Notes under the pieces: generated by a model
Told to the model about the DNA's origin: nothing
Databases searched by the model: none
What the model saw: only the letters and a program-made list of their open reading frames with translations
Made by a program: the position numbers and the translations under genes
Shown here: piece after piece, positions 7,454 through 13,019 of the stretch
Layout of the letters: each line of letters begins with the position of its first letter
Position numbering within the stretch: the first letter of the stretch is position 1
From: Ruminococcaceae bacterium UBA3818
GTDB taxonomy: Bacteria; Bacillota; Clostridia; Oscillospirales; Ruminococcaceae
Length of the DNA: 13,730 bases
Direction: 5' to 3'
Assembly: GCA_002369315.1 (NCBI GenBank)
Contig: DFDW01000005.1
Span: 193-13,922 of the forward strand

Positions 7454-7927
7454 GTGGCTGAGAAAAAACGTCTGACAGAAGATGGCTTGAAAAAAATTGA
7501 GCAGGAATTGGAAAATCTGAAGACAGTTCGGCGGAAAGAAATTGCCGAAAAAATAAAAGTAGCCTTGTCTTTCGGAGATTTATCCGAAAACAGTGAATAT
7601 GATGAAGCCAAAAACGAACAGGCTATTATTGAGGCGAAGATCACACAGTTGGAGGCCATGCTGAAAGTAGTCGAGGTAGTAGATACGGATGAATTGTCTA
7701 CCGATGTTGTCGGCGTTGGCTCCAAGGTGCGGATTTTGGATATGGACATGGACGAGGAAGAGGAATATCAGATCGTCGGTTCGGCGGAAGCGGACCCCAT
7801 GGAAAACAGAATCTCGGATGAGTCTCCGATGGGAAAAGGCCTCATTGGCGGCCGGGTCGGCGAGGAGATTGATATTGATGTTCCCGCAGGCATTATGCGG
7901 CTGAAAGTTTTGTCTATTTCCAAATAA
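7454..7927 (+). CDS. greA: Transcription elongation factor GreA
   Basis: GreA enters the secondary channel of RNA polymerase and stimulates cleavage of backtracked transcripts. With the GTG start the protein has 157 residues, the family's usual length. The N-terminal antiparallel coiled coil (about 1-75) carries the tip motif FGDLSENSEYDEAK with acidic D42 and E45, matching the D41/E44 pair of E. coli GreA. The C-terminal FKBP-like domain (about 80-157) includes NRISDESPMGKGLIG, a strong family signature. ATG 7448 is an alternative start adding two residues (MH), but the ribosome-binding site is too close to it. The gene has its own perfect-consensus promoter and a strong terminator about 95 nt downstream, so it appears monocistronic here. 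In many clostridia lysS follows greA directly; here about 5 kb separates them. Confidence 0.97.
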   Translation: MAEKKRLTEDGLKKIEQELENLKTVRRKEIAEKIKVALSFGDLSENSEYDEAKNEQAIIEAKITQLEAMLKVVEVVDTDELSTDVVGVGSKVRILDMDMDEEEEYQIVGSAEADPMENRISDESPMGKGLIGGRVGEEIDIDVPAGIMRLKVLSISK

Positions 7928-7945
7928 GAGGCGAAAGAAAAAAGT

Positions 7946-7971
7946 AGTTTTTCTGGCGCCGCAGAAAAACT
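7946..7971. other. Inverted repeat downstream of greA
   Basis: AGTTTTTCTG (7946-7955) and CAGAAAAACT (7962-7971) form a perfect 10-bp stem with loop GCGCCG. On the + strand no T-run follows. Read on the - strand, the sequence after the stem is ACTTTTTTC, so it could terminate antisense transcription. The main greA terminator is the next hairpin. Confidence 0.5.
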
Positions 7972-8019
7972 CATGGAAAATAGCAATCCCAATCCCATCT
8001 ACTGTTGCAAAGGAAAATG

Positions 8020-8060
8020 GCAGCATGAAAAGCAGAAATGCTTTTTATGCTGCTTTTTTT
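8020..8060 (+). terminator. Intrinsic terminator of greA
   Basis: A 15-bp stem (GCAGCATGAAAAGCA, 8020-8034, with TGCTTTTTATGCTGC, 8039-8053; one G-U pair) is capped by a GAAA tetraloop and followed by seven T residues (8054-8060). Confidence 0.93.
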
Positions 8061-8137
8061 GTGAAAACGGCCTGCCGCTTTGGCGGCTCTTCTGTCCGGC
8101 TTGCTATTTATAGCTTTATATTGGCTTTGATATCCCA

Positions 8138-8166
8138 TTGACAAGGAAACGATCGGTCACTATAAT
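8138..8166 (+). promoter_or_regulatory. Perfect-consensus sigma-A promoter of the tetR-type gene
   Basis: TTGACA (8138-8143), a 17-nt spacer and TATAAT (8161-8166) match consensus at 12 of 12 positions. Transcription would start near 8173, inside the downstream palindrome. A promoter this strong overlapped by operator-like sites suggests tight repression. Confidence 0.92.
8147..8160 (+). promoter_or_regulatory. Operator-like site within the promoter spacer
   Basis: AAACGATCGGTCAC lies between the -35 and -10 elements and matches the downstream palindrome AAACGGTCGTTTAC (8173-8186) at 11 of 14 positions. It is a plausible second, imperfect binding site for the TetR-type repressor. Confidence 0.5.
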
Positions 8167-8170
8167 ACAA

Positions 8171-8186
8171 GTAAACGGTCGTTTAC
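8171..8186 (+). promoter_or_regulatory. Palindromic operator of the TetR-type repressor
   Basis: GTAAACGGTCGTTTAC is a perfect 7-2-7 inverted repeat just after the -10 box, covering the expected transcription start and ending 16 nt before the repressor's ATG. Position and symmetry are typical of TetR-family autoregulatory operators. Confidence 0.8.
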
Positions 8187-8202
8187 CTACGGAGGGGATC
8201 GC

Positions 8203-8832
8203 ATGACTGACACAAAAGAAAAAATTTTGATGACGGCGCTTCATCTGTTTGCAAGAGAGGGCTATGAGGCCGTTTCGGTCAGCATGATTGCAGCGGAACT
8301 TGGGATAACAAAAGGCGCGCTGTATAAGCATTATAAAAACAAACGCGATATTTTTGACAGCATTGTTGAAAGAATGTATCGAATCGACGCACAAAGGTCG
8401 CAGGAATATGAAGTGCCGCAGGAAAAATACGAAACCCGGCCAGAATCCTACGAAAGCGTATCCATGGACAGCATTCAGAATTATACGATGTCTCAATTCA
8501 TATTTTGGACGGAGGATGACTTTGCGTCTCATTTCCGCAAGATGCTGACCTTGGAACAGTATCGCAACGCTGAAATGGCAGAACTGTATCATAACTGTAT
8601 CGTTTCCGGACCGGTTTGGTATATGGAAGACATCTTCCGCGAAATGATAAAGAACGGTGTTTTAAAGGAAGCGGACCCCAAACAGCTTGCGGTTGAATTT
8701 TATGCTCCGTTTTATCTGCTGGTAAATTGTTCTGATTTATCCAAAGACAAGGGGCAATGGATGGAACTGCTTCGCAGCCAGATAGAATGCTTTATGCAGT
8801 GTCACGCTGCGGGCCATTTACGAAAGGACTAA
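8203..8832 (+). CDS. TetR/AcrR family transcriptional repressor
   Basis: This 209-aa dimeric repressor has the family's N-terminal DNA-binding domain: KEKILMTALHLFAREGYEAV, then the helix-turn-helix about 27-46 (MIAAELGITKGALYKHYKNK), ending in the characteristic K.DIF/SIVER segment. The C-terminal ligand-binding part (about 60-209) is divergent, so the inducer cannot be named. The start is supported by GGAGGGG (8191-8197) 5 nt before ATG 8203. Its promoter carries a perfect palindrome at the start site, so autorepression is likely. It is followed after 3 nt by an RsgA-type gene, which must be cotranscribed. The wider neighbourhood includes a methyltransferase remnant and an ABC exporter, which suggests control of a stress or drug response; that is inference. 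Confidence 0.93.
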   Translation: MTDTKEKILMTALHLFAREGYEAVSVSMIAAELGITKGALYKHYKNKRDIFDSIVERMYRIDAQRSQEYEVPQEKYETRPESYESVSMDSIQNYTMSQFIFWTEDDFASHFRKMLTLEQYRNAEMAELYHNCIVSGPVWYMEDIFREMIKNGVLKEADPKQLAVEFYAPFYLLVNCSDLSKDKGQWMELLRSQIECFMQCHAAGHLRKD

Positions 8833-8835
8833 GGA

Positions 8836-9894
8836 ATGGGAAAAATCGATATGGCTGAGTTTGGATTGTTCAGCCAATATGCAGCGCTTATGCAGGAATA
8901 CGATAAAAACAATCTAATAGGGCGGGTCCTTTCGCAGAAAAAAGGACTGTACCGCGTAATCAGCGAAGAGGGGGAACAGCTTGCGGAAGTATCCGGCAGA
9001 TTGCGGCACCGCGCTGTAAGCGCCTCGGATTTTCCCGCGGTGGGTGATTTTGTGATGATCGATTGCACCTCATCCCAAAGCCGCGCCATGATACACGGGG
9101 TTTTGCCGAGAAAAAGCGTGTTTATCCGGAAAGCCGCGGGAACGGGCCATACGGAGCAAGTCGTTGCGGCTAATGTTGATACAATATTCATTTGCATGTC
9201 GCTTAACAACGATTTTAATCTCAGAAGAGCAGAGCGCTACCTTTCTGTCGCCTGGAACAGCGGCGCGACCCCCGTGATCGTTTTAACAAAATCAGATTTG
9301 TGTTCCAATCTGGAATCGTTTATGCGTTCGATGGAATCTGTCGCTGTCGGGACGGATATTGTCGTAACATCTTCGGCGGAAGAAGATGGATACAAAAAAC
9401 TTCTTCCCTATCTTCAAAAGGGAAAGACGGTTGCGTTAATCGGTTCCTCCGGCGTCGGGAAATCTACGCTGATTAACCGGCTGCTCGGAGAAAATCGTTT
9501 GGCGACAAACGGACTCAGAAATGACGACAAAGGAAAGCATACCACAACAAGACGGGAACTGTTTTTGCTGGAGCAGGGCGGAATGGTAATCGACACACCA
9601 GGCATGAGAGAGCTTGGCCTATGGGACATAGACGATGGGTTCGATCAATCTTTTTCCGATATAGAAAAGCTGGCGGCGATGTGCCGCTTTCATGATTGTA
9701 CCCATACGAATGAACCCAATTGCGCGGTCCGGGAAGCGGTTATAAAAGGAGAACTTTCCCAAGAGCGTGTCCGTTCGTACCAGAAGTTGAAATCCGAGAG
9801 CAGATATGCCGAGGATGCAGAAAGCTATTTAGCCCAAAAGAGACAAAAATTCAAAAATATTGCCAAAATCAACAAAAGAAATCGTGGAAGATAA
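8836..9894 (+). CDS. rsgA: RsgA-type circularly permuted GTPase (small-subunit ribosome maturation)
   Basis: RsgA is a GTPase that helps the 30S ribosomal subunit mature and is active when bound to it. This 352-aa protein has an N-terminal OB-fold-like part (about 25-105), then the circularly permuted GTPase order: G4 TKSD (151-154), G1 GSSGVGKST (203-211), switch region GKHTTT, G3 DTPG (253-256). The C-terminal zinc motif is C283, C288, H290, C296, with the same spacing as in E. coli RsgA. All catalytic elements are intact. ATG 8836 lies 3 nt after the tetR stop, with AAAGGA (8823-8828) as ribosome-binding site inside the end of tetR; ATG 8851 is a weaker alternative. The location in a repressor-controlled block, rather than with thiN/rpe/protein kinase genes, suggests it may be a second copy, which this window cannot settle. 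Confidence 0.92.
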   Translation: MGKIDMAEFGLFSQYAALMQEYDKNNLIGRVLSQKKGLYRVISEEGEQLAEVSGRLRHRAVSASDFPAVGDFVMIDCTSSQSRAMIHGVLPRKSVFIRKAAGTGHTEQVVAANVDTIFICMSLNNDFNLRRAERYLSVAWNSGATPVIVLTKSDLCSNLESFMRSMESVAVGTDIVVTSSAEEDGYKKLLPYLQKGKTVALIGSSGVGKSTLINRLLGENRLATNGLRNDDKGKHTTTRRELFLLEQGGMVIDTPGMRELGLWDIDDGFDQSFSDIEKLAAMCRFHDCTHTNEPNCAVREAVIKGELSQERVRSYQKLKSESRYAEDAESYLAQKRQKFKNIAKINKRNRGR

Positions 9895-9906
9895 GGGAAA
9901 ATAAAA

Positions 9907-10623
9907 ATGAAGTATCTCAAAAGTGAAAAATACAACACACCGGCATTGCAGGAGAAAATGATGGGGCCGAATCCCGTTAAATTAGCGGAAGAACTGCTCA
10001 CGGAGCATAAAATCCCAGATGGGGCAGTCGTTTGCGACTTGGGAAGCGGGCAGGGCATAACCAGCATGTTTTTGGCCAAAGAATACGGATTTACCGTATA
10101 TGCTGCTGATTTATGGAGCGATCCTGCGGATAATCAAAAATTCTTTGATGAGATGGGAATAAAGAAAAAGTAGGTCATCCCCGTCCAAGCCGATGCGGCT
10201 AGCTTGCCCTTTGAAAAGGAATTTTTTGATGCGGTAGTCAGCATTGACTCTTACCATTACTTTGGGAGGGATTCGCATTATCTTGATGATAAGCTCTTGC
10301 CTTTTGTAAAAAGCGGGGGATATCTTTATATCGCGATTCCCGGCATGAAAAAGGATTGCCACCATGATTTGCCCAAGGAACTTTTGCTTTCCTGGACGCC
10401 GGAACAGCTCGACACGATGCACGATGTTTGTTATTGGAGTGAAATCGCCGGCAAAAGCTATGATGCGGAAGTCGTTGCCGTTCAAGAGATGCAGAGCAAC
10501 GAAGAAGTGTGGGCGGATTGGTTAAAGCAAGACAATGCGTATGCCGTTGGCGACAGGAAGTCAATGGAGGCCGGCGGCGGGAAATACCTGAATTTTATTG
10601 CGATTGTACTGAGAAAAAAGTAA
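9907..10623 (+). pseudogene. Class I SAM-dependent methyltransferase interrupted by an in-frame TAG
   Basis: This is a methyltransferase reading frame of 239 codons including the final TAA, disrupted only by an amber codon at 10171-10173 (codon 89). The first half has motif I, VVCDLGSGQG (41-50, D44-G50), followed by a helix and the acidic strand VYAADLW. Directly after the TAG the same frame continues as VIPVQADAASLPF and FDAVVSIDSYHYFG, the expected next motifs, so the protein is continuous across the stop. A CAG (Gln) to TAG change would explain it. The start is ATG 9907 with AAGGGA 8 nt upstream, 12 nt after rsgA, so it belongs to the same transcript. The second half has no good start or ribosome-binding site. 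Alternatives are readthrough or suppression, or a sequencing error. TAG ends the S41 protease gene in this window, which argues against general recoding. The methyl acceptor is unknown. Confidence 0.85.
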
Positions 10624-10673
10624 GAGAATCATGCCGGAGCAACAGCAGTTTCTCCAGGCTGAACGTTTGAAAC

Positions 10674-10706
10674 AGCCGGATTCCACAGAAAAGGGATCCG
10701 GCTTTC
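10674..10706 (+). terminator. Possible weak terminator after the methyltransferase
   Basis: AGCCGGAT (10674-10681) pairs with ATCCGGCT (10696-10703). Three more pairs (one G-U) extend the stem inward, leaving loop ACAGAAAA. Only a short pyrimidine tail (TTC) follows, so termination may be inefficient. It lies about 50 nt after the stop codon. Confidence 0.5.
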
Positions 10707-10746
10707 AATCGCTTTGCCGCTGCAGGAAAAGATTTTTTGAAGATCA

Positions 10747-10775
10747 TTGATTATTAAAAAGCGATTTGTTATGAT
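10747..10775 (+). promoter_or_regulatory. Candidate extended -10 promoter of the exporter leader
   Basis: TTGATT (10747-10752), a 17-nt spacer and TATGAT (10770-10775) match 4/6 and 5/6 of consensus. A TGT immediately before the -10 box (10767-10769) gives the extended TGn motif. The predicted start is near 10782, about 80 nt before a terminator hairpin. Confidence 0.62.
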
Positions 10776-10797
10776 GATAACAAAGAAAAAGGCTGCC

Positions 10798-10893
10798 TTG
10801 TTTTTGGCGACCCGCTCCGAAAGAATCAATATCCGGCTGGCCAGGCGAATGATTCTTATTTTAAGAGCTTTTCAAGCTGATCGGTCAGTTTGA
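10798..10893 (+). CDS. Small ORF in the exporter leader; resembles the N-terminus of a DUF1778-type antitoxin
   Basis: This is a 31-codon reading frame from TTG 10798 (AAAAAGG 5 nt upstream), with TTG 10804 as an alternative start, ending at TGA 10891-10893. The translation includes ATRSERINIRLA, which closely resembles the opening of DUF1778/ribbon-helix-helix antitoxins, known for a (K/R)SERINIR-like start. The rest, ending in RAFQADRSV, is only loosely similar, and the frame stops far short of the usual ~90 residues. No toxin gene follows. It could be a decayed antitoxin fragment, a leader peptide whose stop falls in the 3' arm of the terminator hairpin, or chance. The promoter at 10747-10775 would transcribe it. 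Confidence that it is translated is low. Confidence 0.3.
   Translation: MFLATRSERINIRLARRMILILRAFQADRSV
10821..10857 (+). other. Leader hairpin upstream of the terminator
   Basis: AAGAATCA (10821-10828) pairs perfectly with TGATTCTT (10850-10857). The loop contains the self-complementary TGGCCA. It ends only a few nucleotides before the terminator stem, within the same predicted leader RNA. Confidence 0.4.
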
Positions 10894-10910
10894 AAAGCTT
10901 TTTGCTTTTT
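10863..10910 (+). terminator. Strong terminator or attenuator in the exporter leader
   Basis: AGCTTTTCAAGCTGA (10866-10880) pairs with TCAGTTTGAAAAGCT (10885-10899), with one G-U pair and tetraloop TCGG; pairing extends to 10863/10902. TTTT-GC-TTTTT follows. It lies downstream of the 10747-10775 promoter and about 135 nt upstream of the exporter ATPase, so it would cut short that transcript unless read through. Confidence 0.82.
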
Positions 10911-11045
10911 GATGGCGCGCCAAAGGACGCTGTTTCGATACAAATCGTAAAAAACAACTGTGGCAAAACCATCACTTGTTTTGCTGTATCCCTATATGGC
11001 GCAGTCTGTTTTCCAAAGTGCAATACATCCATGCGGAGGTATCAT

Positions 11046-11921
11046 ATGAAAGCGATTGAAACAAATCAATTGACAAAATTTTACGGGAAATCCCGCGGCA
11101 TTACCAATGTCAATCTCTCGGTAGAAGAGGGCGATTTTTTTGGATTTATCGGTCCGAACGGAGCGGGAAAATCCACCACGATCCGCACCCTTTTGGGTTT
11201 GATTTTCCCCACAAGCGGCAGTGCGGCAGTGCTTGGCAAGAGCATCTCGCAAAACCGGATCGAAATATTGTCTCAGGTGGGGTATTTGCCGTCCGAAGCG
11301 ATGTTTTACAGCGGAATGCGTGTTCGGGACATTCTTTCCTACTCCGCCAAACTGCATCAAAGAGATTGCAAAGAGGAAGCGGGAAAACTTTGCGAGCGGC
11401 TTGAATTGGACATTTCCCGCCGTGTGGATGAATTATCGCTCGGCAACAGAAAAAAGGTGGGAATTGTCTGTGCGCTTCAGCATAAACCGAAGCTGTATAT
11501 TTTGGATGAACCCACAAGCGGTTTGGACCCGCTGATGCAGAAGGAGTTTTATGAACTGCTTACCGAACGAAATCAGGAGGGGGCAACGGTATTTCTTTCC
11601 TCGCATGTTTTATCGGAAATCAGCCGGTACTGTAAACACGCCGCTGTCATTCGCGATGGGAAAATCCTTGCTTCGGACAGTGTGGAAAAGCTTGGCCACA
11701 CCGGGGTCAAACGCGTTACCCTGCAGAGCGCGGAGCGCGTACCCGAGATTCCTGATGCAAAAAACATCACAGTGGAAAACGGTTCGGTCAGCTTCCTTTA
11801 CAGCGGAAGTCCGAAGCAATTATTGACCTCTCTTGCCGATCTTTCGTTTGAAGATTTTACGGTTACCGATCCGGACCTGGAGGAGGTCTTTATGCATTAT
11901 TACGTGAAGGAGGAAAACTGA
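11046..11921 (+). CDS. ABC-2 type exporter, ATP-binding protein
   Basis: This 291-aa cytoplasmic ATPase belongs to the CcmA/BcrA-like group that drives ABC-2 exporters of drugs, peptides or lipids. Motifs: Walker A GPNGAGKST (36-44), signature LSLGN (130-134), Walker B LYILDE (150-155), then PTSGLDP (D-loop) and an H-loop in FLSSHVLSE. The signature LSLGNRKKVG is a variant common in this exporter group. The C-terminal ~80 residues, ending DPDLEEVFMHYY, match the usual accessory tail. ATG 11046 is set by GGAGGT (11035-11040); an upstream in-frame extension to 10890 would begin inside the terminator and is unlikely. The permease gene starts 1 nt after its stop. There is a long untranslated leader with a terminator, suggesting conditional expression. 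The substrate is unknown. Confidence 0.92.
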   Translation: MKAIETNQLTKFYGKSRGITNVNLSVEEGDFFGFIGPNGAGKSTTIRTLLGLIFPTSGSAAVLGKSISQNRIEILSQVGYLPSEAMFYSGMRVRDILSYSAKLHQRDCKEEAGKLCERLELDISRRVDELSLGNRKKVGIVCALQHKPKLYILDEPTSGLDPLMQKEFYELLTERNQEGATVFLSSHVLSEISRYCKHAAVIRDGKILASDSVEKLGHTGVKRVTLQSAERVPEIPDAKNITVENGSVSFLYSGSPKQLLTSLADLSFEDFTVTDPDLEEVFMHYYVKEEN

Positions 11922-11922
11922 A

Positions 11923-12708
11923 ATGTCGATTTTCTTTCATGAACTGAAAAGAGGACAAAAGTCTCTCCTGGTTTGGTCCTGTGCGATTGCGTTTATGCTT
12001 GGTATCTGCGTTCTGATCTATCCCGAGATGAAAACCCAGATGGATGGCATCAGCACGATGTTTGCCGAAATGGGATCGTTTTCCGAAGCGTTCGGCATGG
12101 ACAGAATCAATTTTGGTACTTTCATCGGCTTTTTCGGCGTTGAGTGCGGCAACATTCTGGGACTTGGCGGCGCATTGTTTGCGGCAACTCTCGGTATTTC
12201 CTCTCTCGCAAAGGAGGAAAAAGAGCATACCGCTGAATTTCTGCTGACACATCCGGTCTCCAGAGAAAAAGTGCTGGCAGAGAAACTTTTGGCTGTTTTT
12301 GCGCAGATCGTGGTTTTGAATATGGTATCGGTGCTTGTTACCGTTCTTTCTGCCCTCGCCATTGGGGAAAGCGCGGATGTCAAAACCATGTCTCTGCTGT
12401 TTCTCTCCTATTTTATTATGCAGATAGAAATCTCCGCTGTTACCTTTGGCATTTCGGCGTTTTTGCGAGGAAATGGATTGGGAATAGGGCTGGGCATTGC
12501 TGTTTTACTGTATTTTCTCAATATCATTTCCAATTTGACAGAAAATGTAAAATTTCTCAAATATATTACGCCGTTCGGGTATACGGAAGGCGCGGACATC
12601 ATTTCAAACGGCGCGATTGAAATGCCATATCTTGCCGCGGGCATCGTATTTACGGCAGCCGGAATTGCAATCGCGTTTATCCAATACCGCAAAAAGGATA
12701 TCAGTTGA
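11923..12708 (+). CDS. ABC-2 type exporter, permease protein
   Basis: This 261-aa integral membrane protein is the transmembrane partner of the preceding ATPase. Hydrophobic segments lie about residues 13-33, 70-93, 125-148, 158-178, 182-203 and 234-254, giving the six-span ABC-2 layout. Between the second and third spans lies AKEEKEHTAEFLLTHPVSRE, a cytoplasmic segment typical of ABC-2 permeases of the NosY/YhaP-like kind. ATG 11923 follows the ATPase TGA by one base, with an ideal AAGGAGG (11907-11913) inside the end of the upstream gene, so the two are translated together. A terminator follows about 60 nt downstream. One permease with one ATPase suggests a homodimeric ABC-2 exporter. Drug, bacteriocin or lipid export are all possible. 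Confidence 0.9.
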   Translation: MSIFFHELKRGQKSLLVWSCAIAFMLGICVLIYPEMKTQMDGISTMFAEMGSFSEAFGMDRINFGTFIGFFGVECGNILGLGGALFAATLGISSLAKEEKEHTAEFLLTHPVSREKVLAEKLLAVFAQIVVLNMVSVLVTVLSALAIGESADVKTMSLLFLSYFIMQIEISAVTFGISAFLRGNGLGIGLGIAVLLYFLNIISNLTENVKFLKYITPFGYTEGADIISNGAIEMPYLAAGIVFTAAGIAIAFIQYRKKDIS

Positions 12709-12768
12709 TGGACGATATCCCGCTTTCTCTTTATAATGGGAAAAAGGCGCCAGGGGAAAGGTTTTTTC

Positions 12769-12806
12769 AAAAGCCGGTACATGCGATTGGGATGTACCGG
12801 CTTTTT
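12769..12806 (+). terminator. Intrinsic terminator of the ABC exporter operon
   Basis: AAAAGCCGGTACAT (12769-12782) pairs perfectly over 14 bp with ATGTACCGGCTTTT (12792-12805) around a 9-nt loop, ending in a run of T residues. Confidence 0.92.
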
Positions 12807-12940
12807 GCTGCCACGTTCCGCTTTCGGTCTGTCTCACAAGGAAGAGCAGTTGCGGCAGATAAAGCACAAAGTCGGCTTTCAATAGGCAAGAATGCCCAAA
12901 AGGGAAGGCCAAACCATACGGAGATTTTCAGGATTTCGCC

Positions 12941-12970
12941 TTTACAGGCCGGCGGGACTTATGTTAAAAT
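12941..12970 (+). promoter_or_regulatory. Candidate sigma-A promoter of lysS
   Basis: TTTACA (12941-12946) and TAAAAT (12965-12970) are separated by 18 nt, each matching 5 of 6 consensus bases. The start would be near 12977, leaving about 43 nt of leader before ATG 13020. Confidence 0.65.
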
Positions 12971-13019
12971 ATCACATATTAGAAACTATGCGACGCAAAC
13001 GCATTTGGAGGTCAGAAAA

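Larger units (their letters stand above)
10624..11045. other. Long leader/intergenic region before the ABC exporter
   Basis: This 422-nt stretch contains a weak terminator (10674-10706), an extended -10 promoter (10747-10775), a small ORF (10798-10893), a hairpin (10821-10857) and a strong terminator-like hairpin (10863-10910). From 10911 to the exporter's ribosome-binding site at 11035 I see no promoter with acceptable -35/-10 spacing, no convincing ORF and no repeat. Confidence 0.55.
12709..13019. other. Intergenic region between the exporter and lysS
   Basis: This 311-nt region holds a short GGATATC/GATATCC inverted repeat overlapping the permease stop (12696-12720), the terminator at 12769-12806, and the lysS promoter at 12941-12970. 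Between 12807 and 12940 I see no ORF, repeat or RNA structure that I can support. Confidence 0.55.

Noticed and set aside
10171..10173. Pyrrolysine or genome-wide amber recoding as explanation of the methyltransferase TAG
   Set aside because: The protein is a SAM-dependent class I enzyme, not a corrinoid methylamine methyltransferase. TAG also serves as a normal stop for the S41 protease gene followed by a terminator. A special readthrough case is not excluded.
10890..11045. Upstream in-frame extension of the exporter ATPase by 52 codons
   Set aside because: It would start in the 3' arm of a terminator hairpin without a ribosome-binding site. The extra residues do not fit the family, and ATG 11046 has a good GGAGGT.
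12705..12737. TTGATG and TATAAT after the permease as a promoter
   Set aside because: The spacer is 21 nt, the strong terminator at 12769-12806 would stop the transcript, and no gene lies between.
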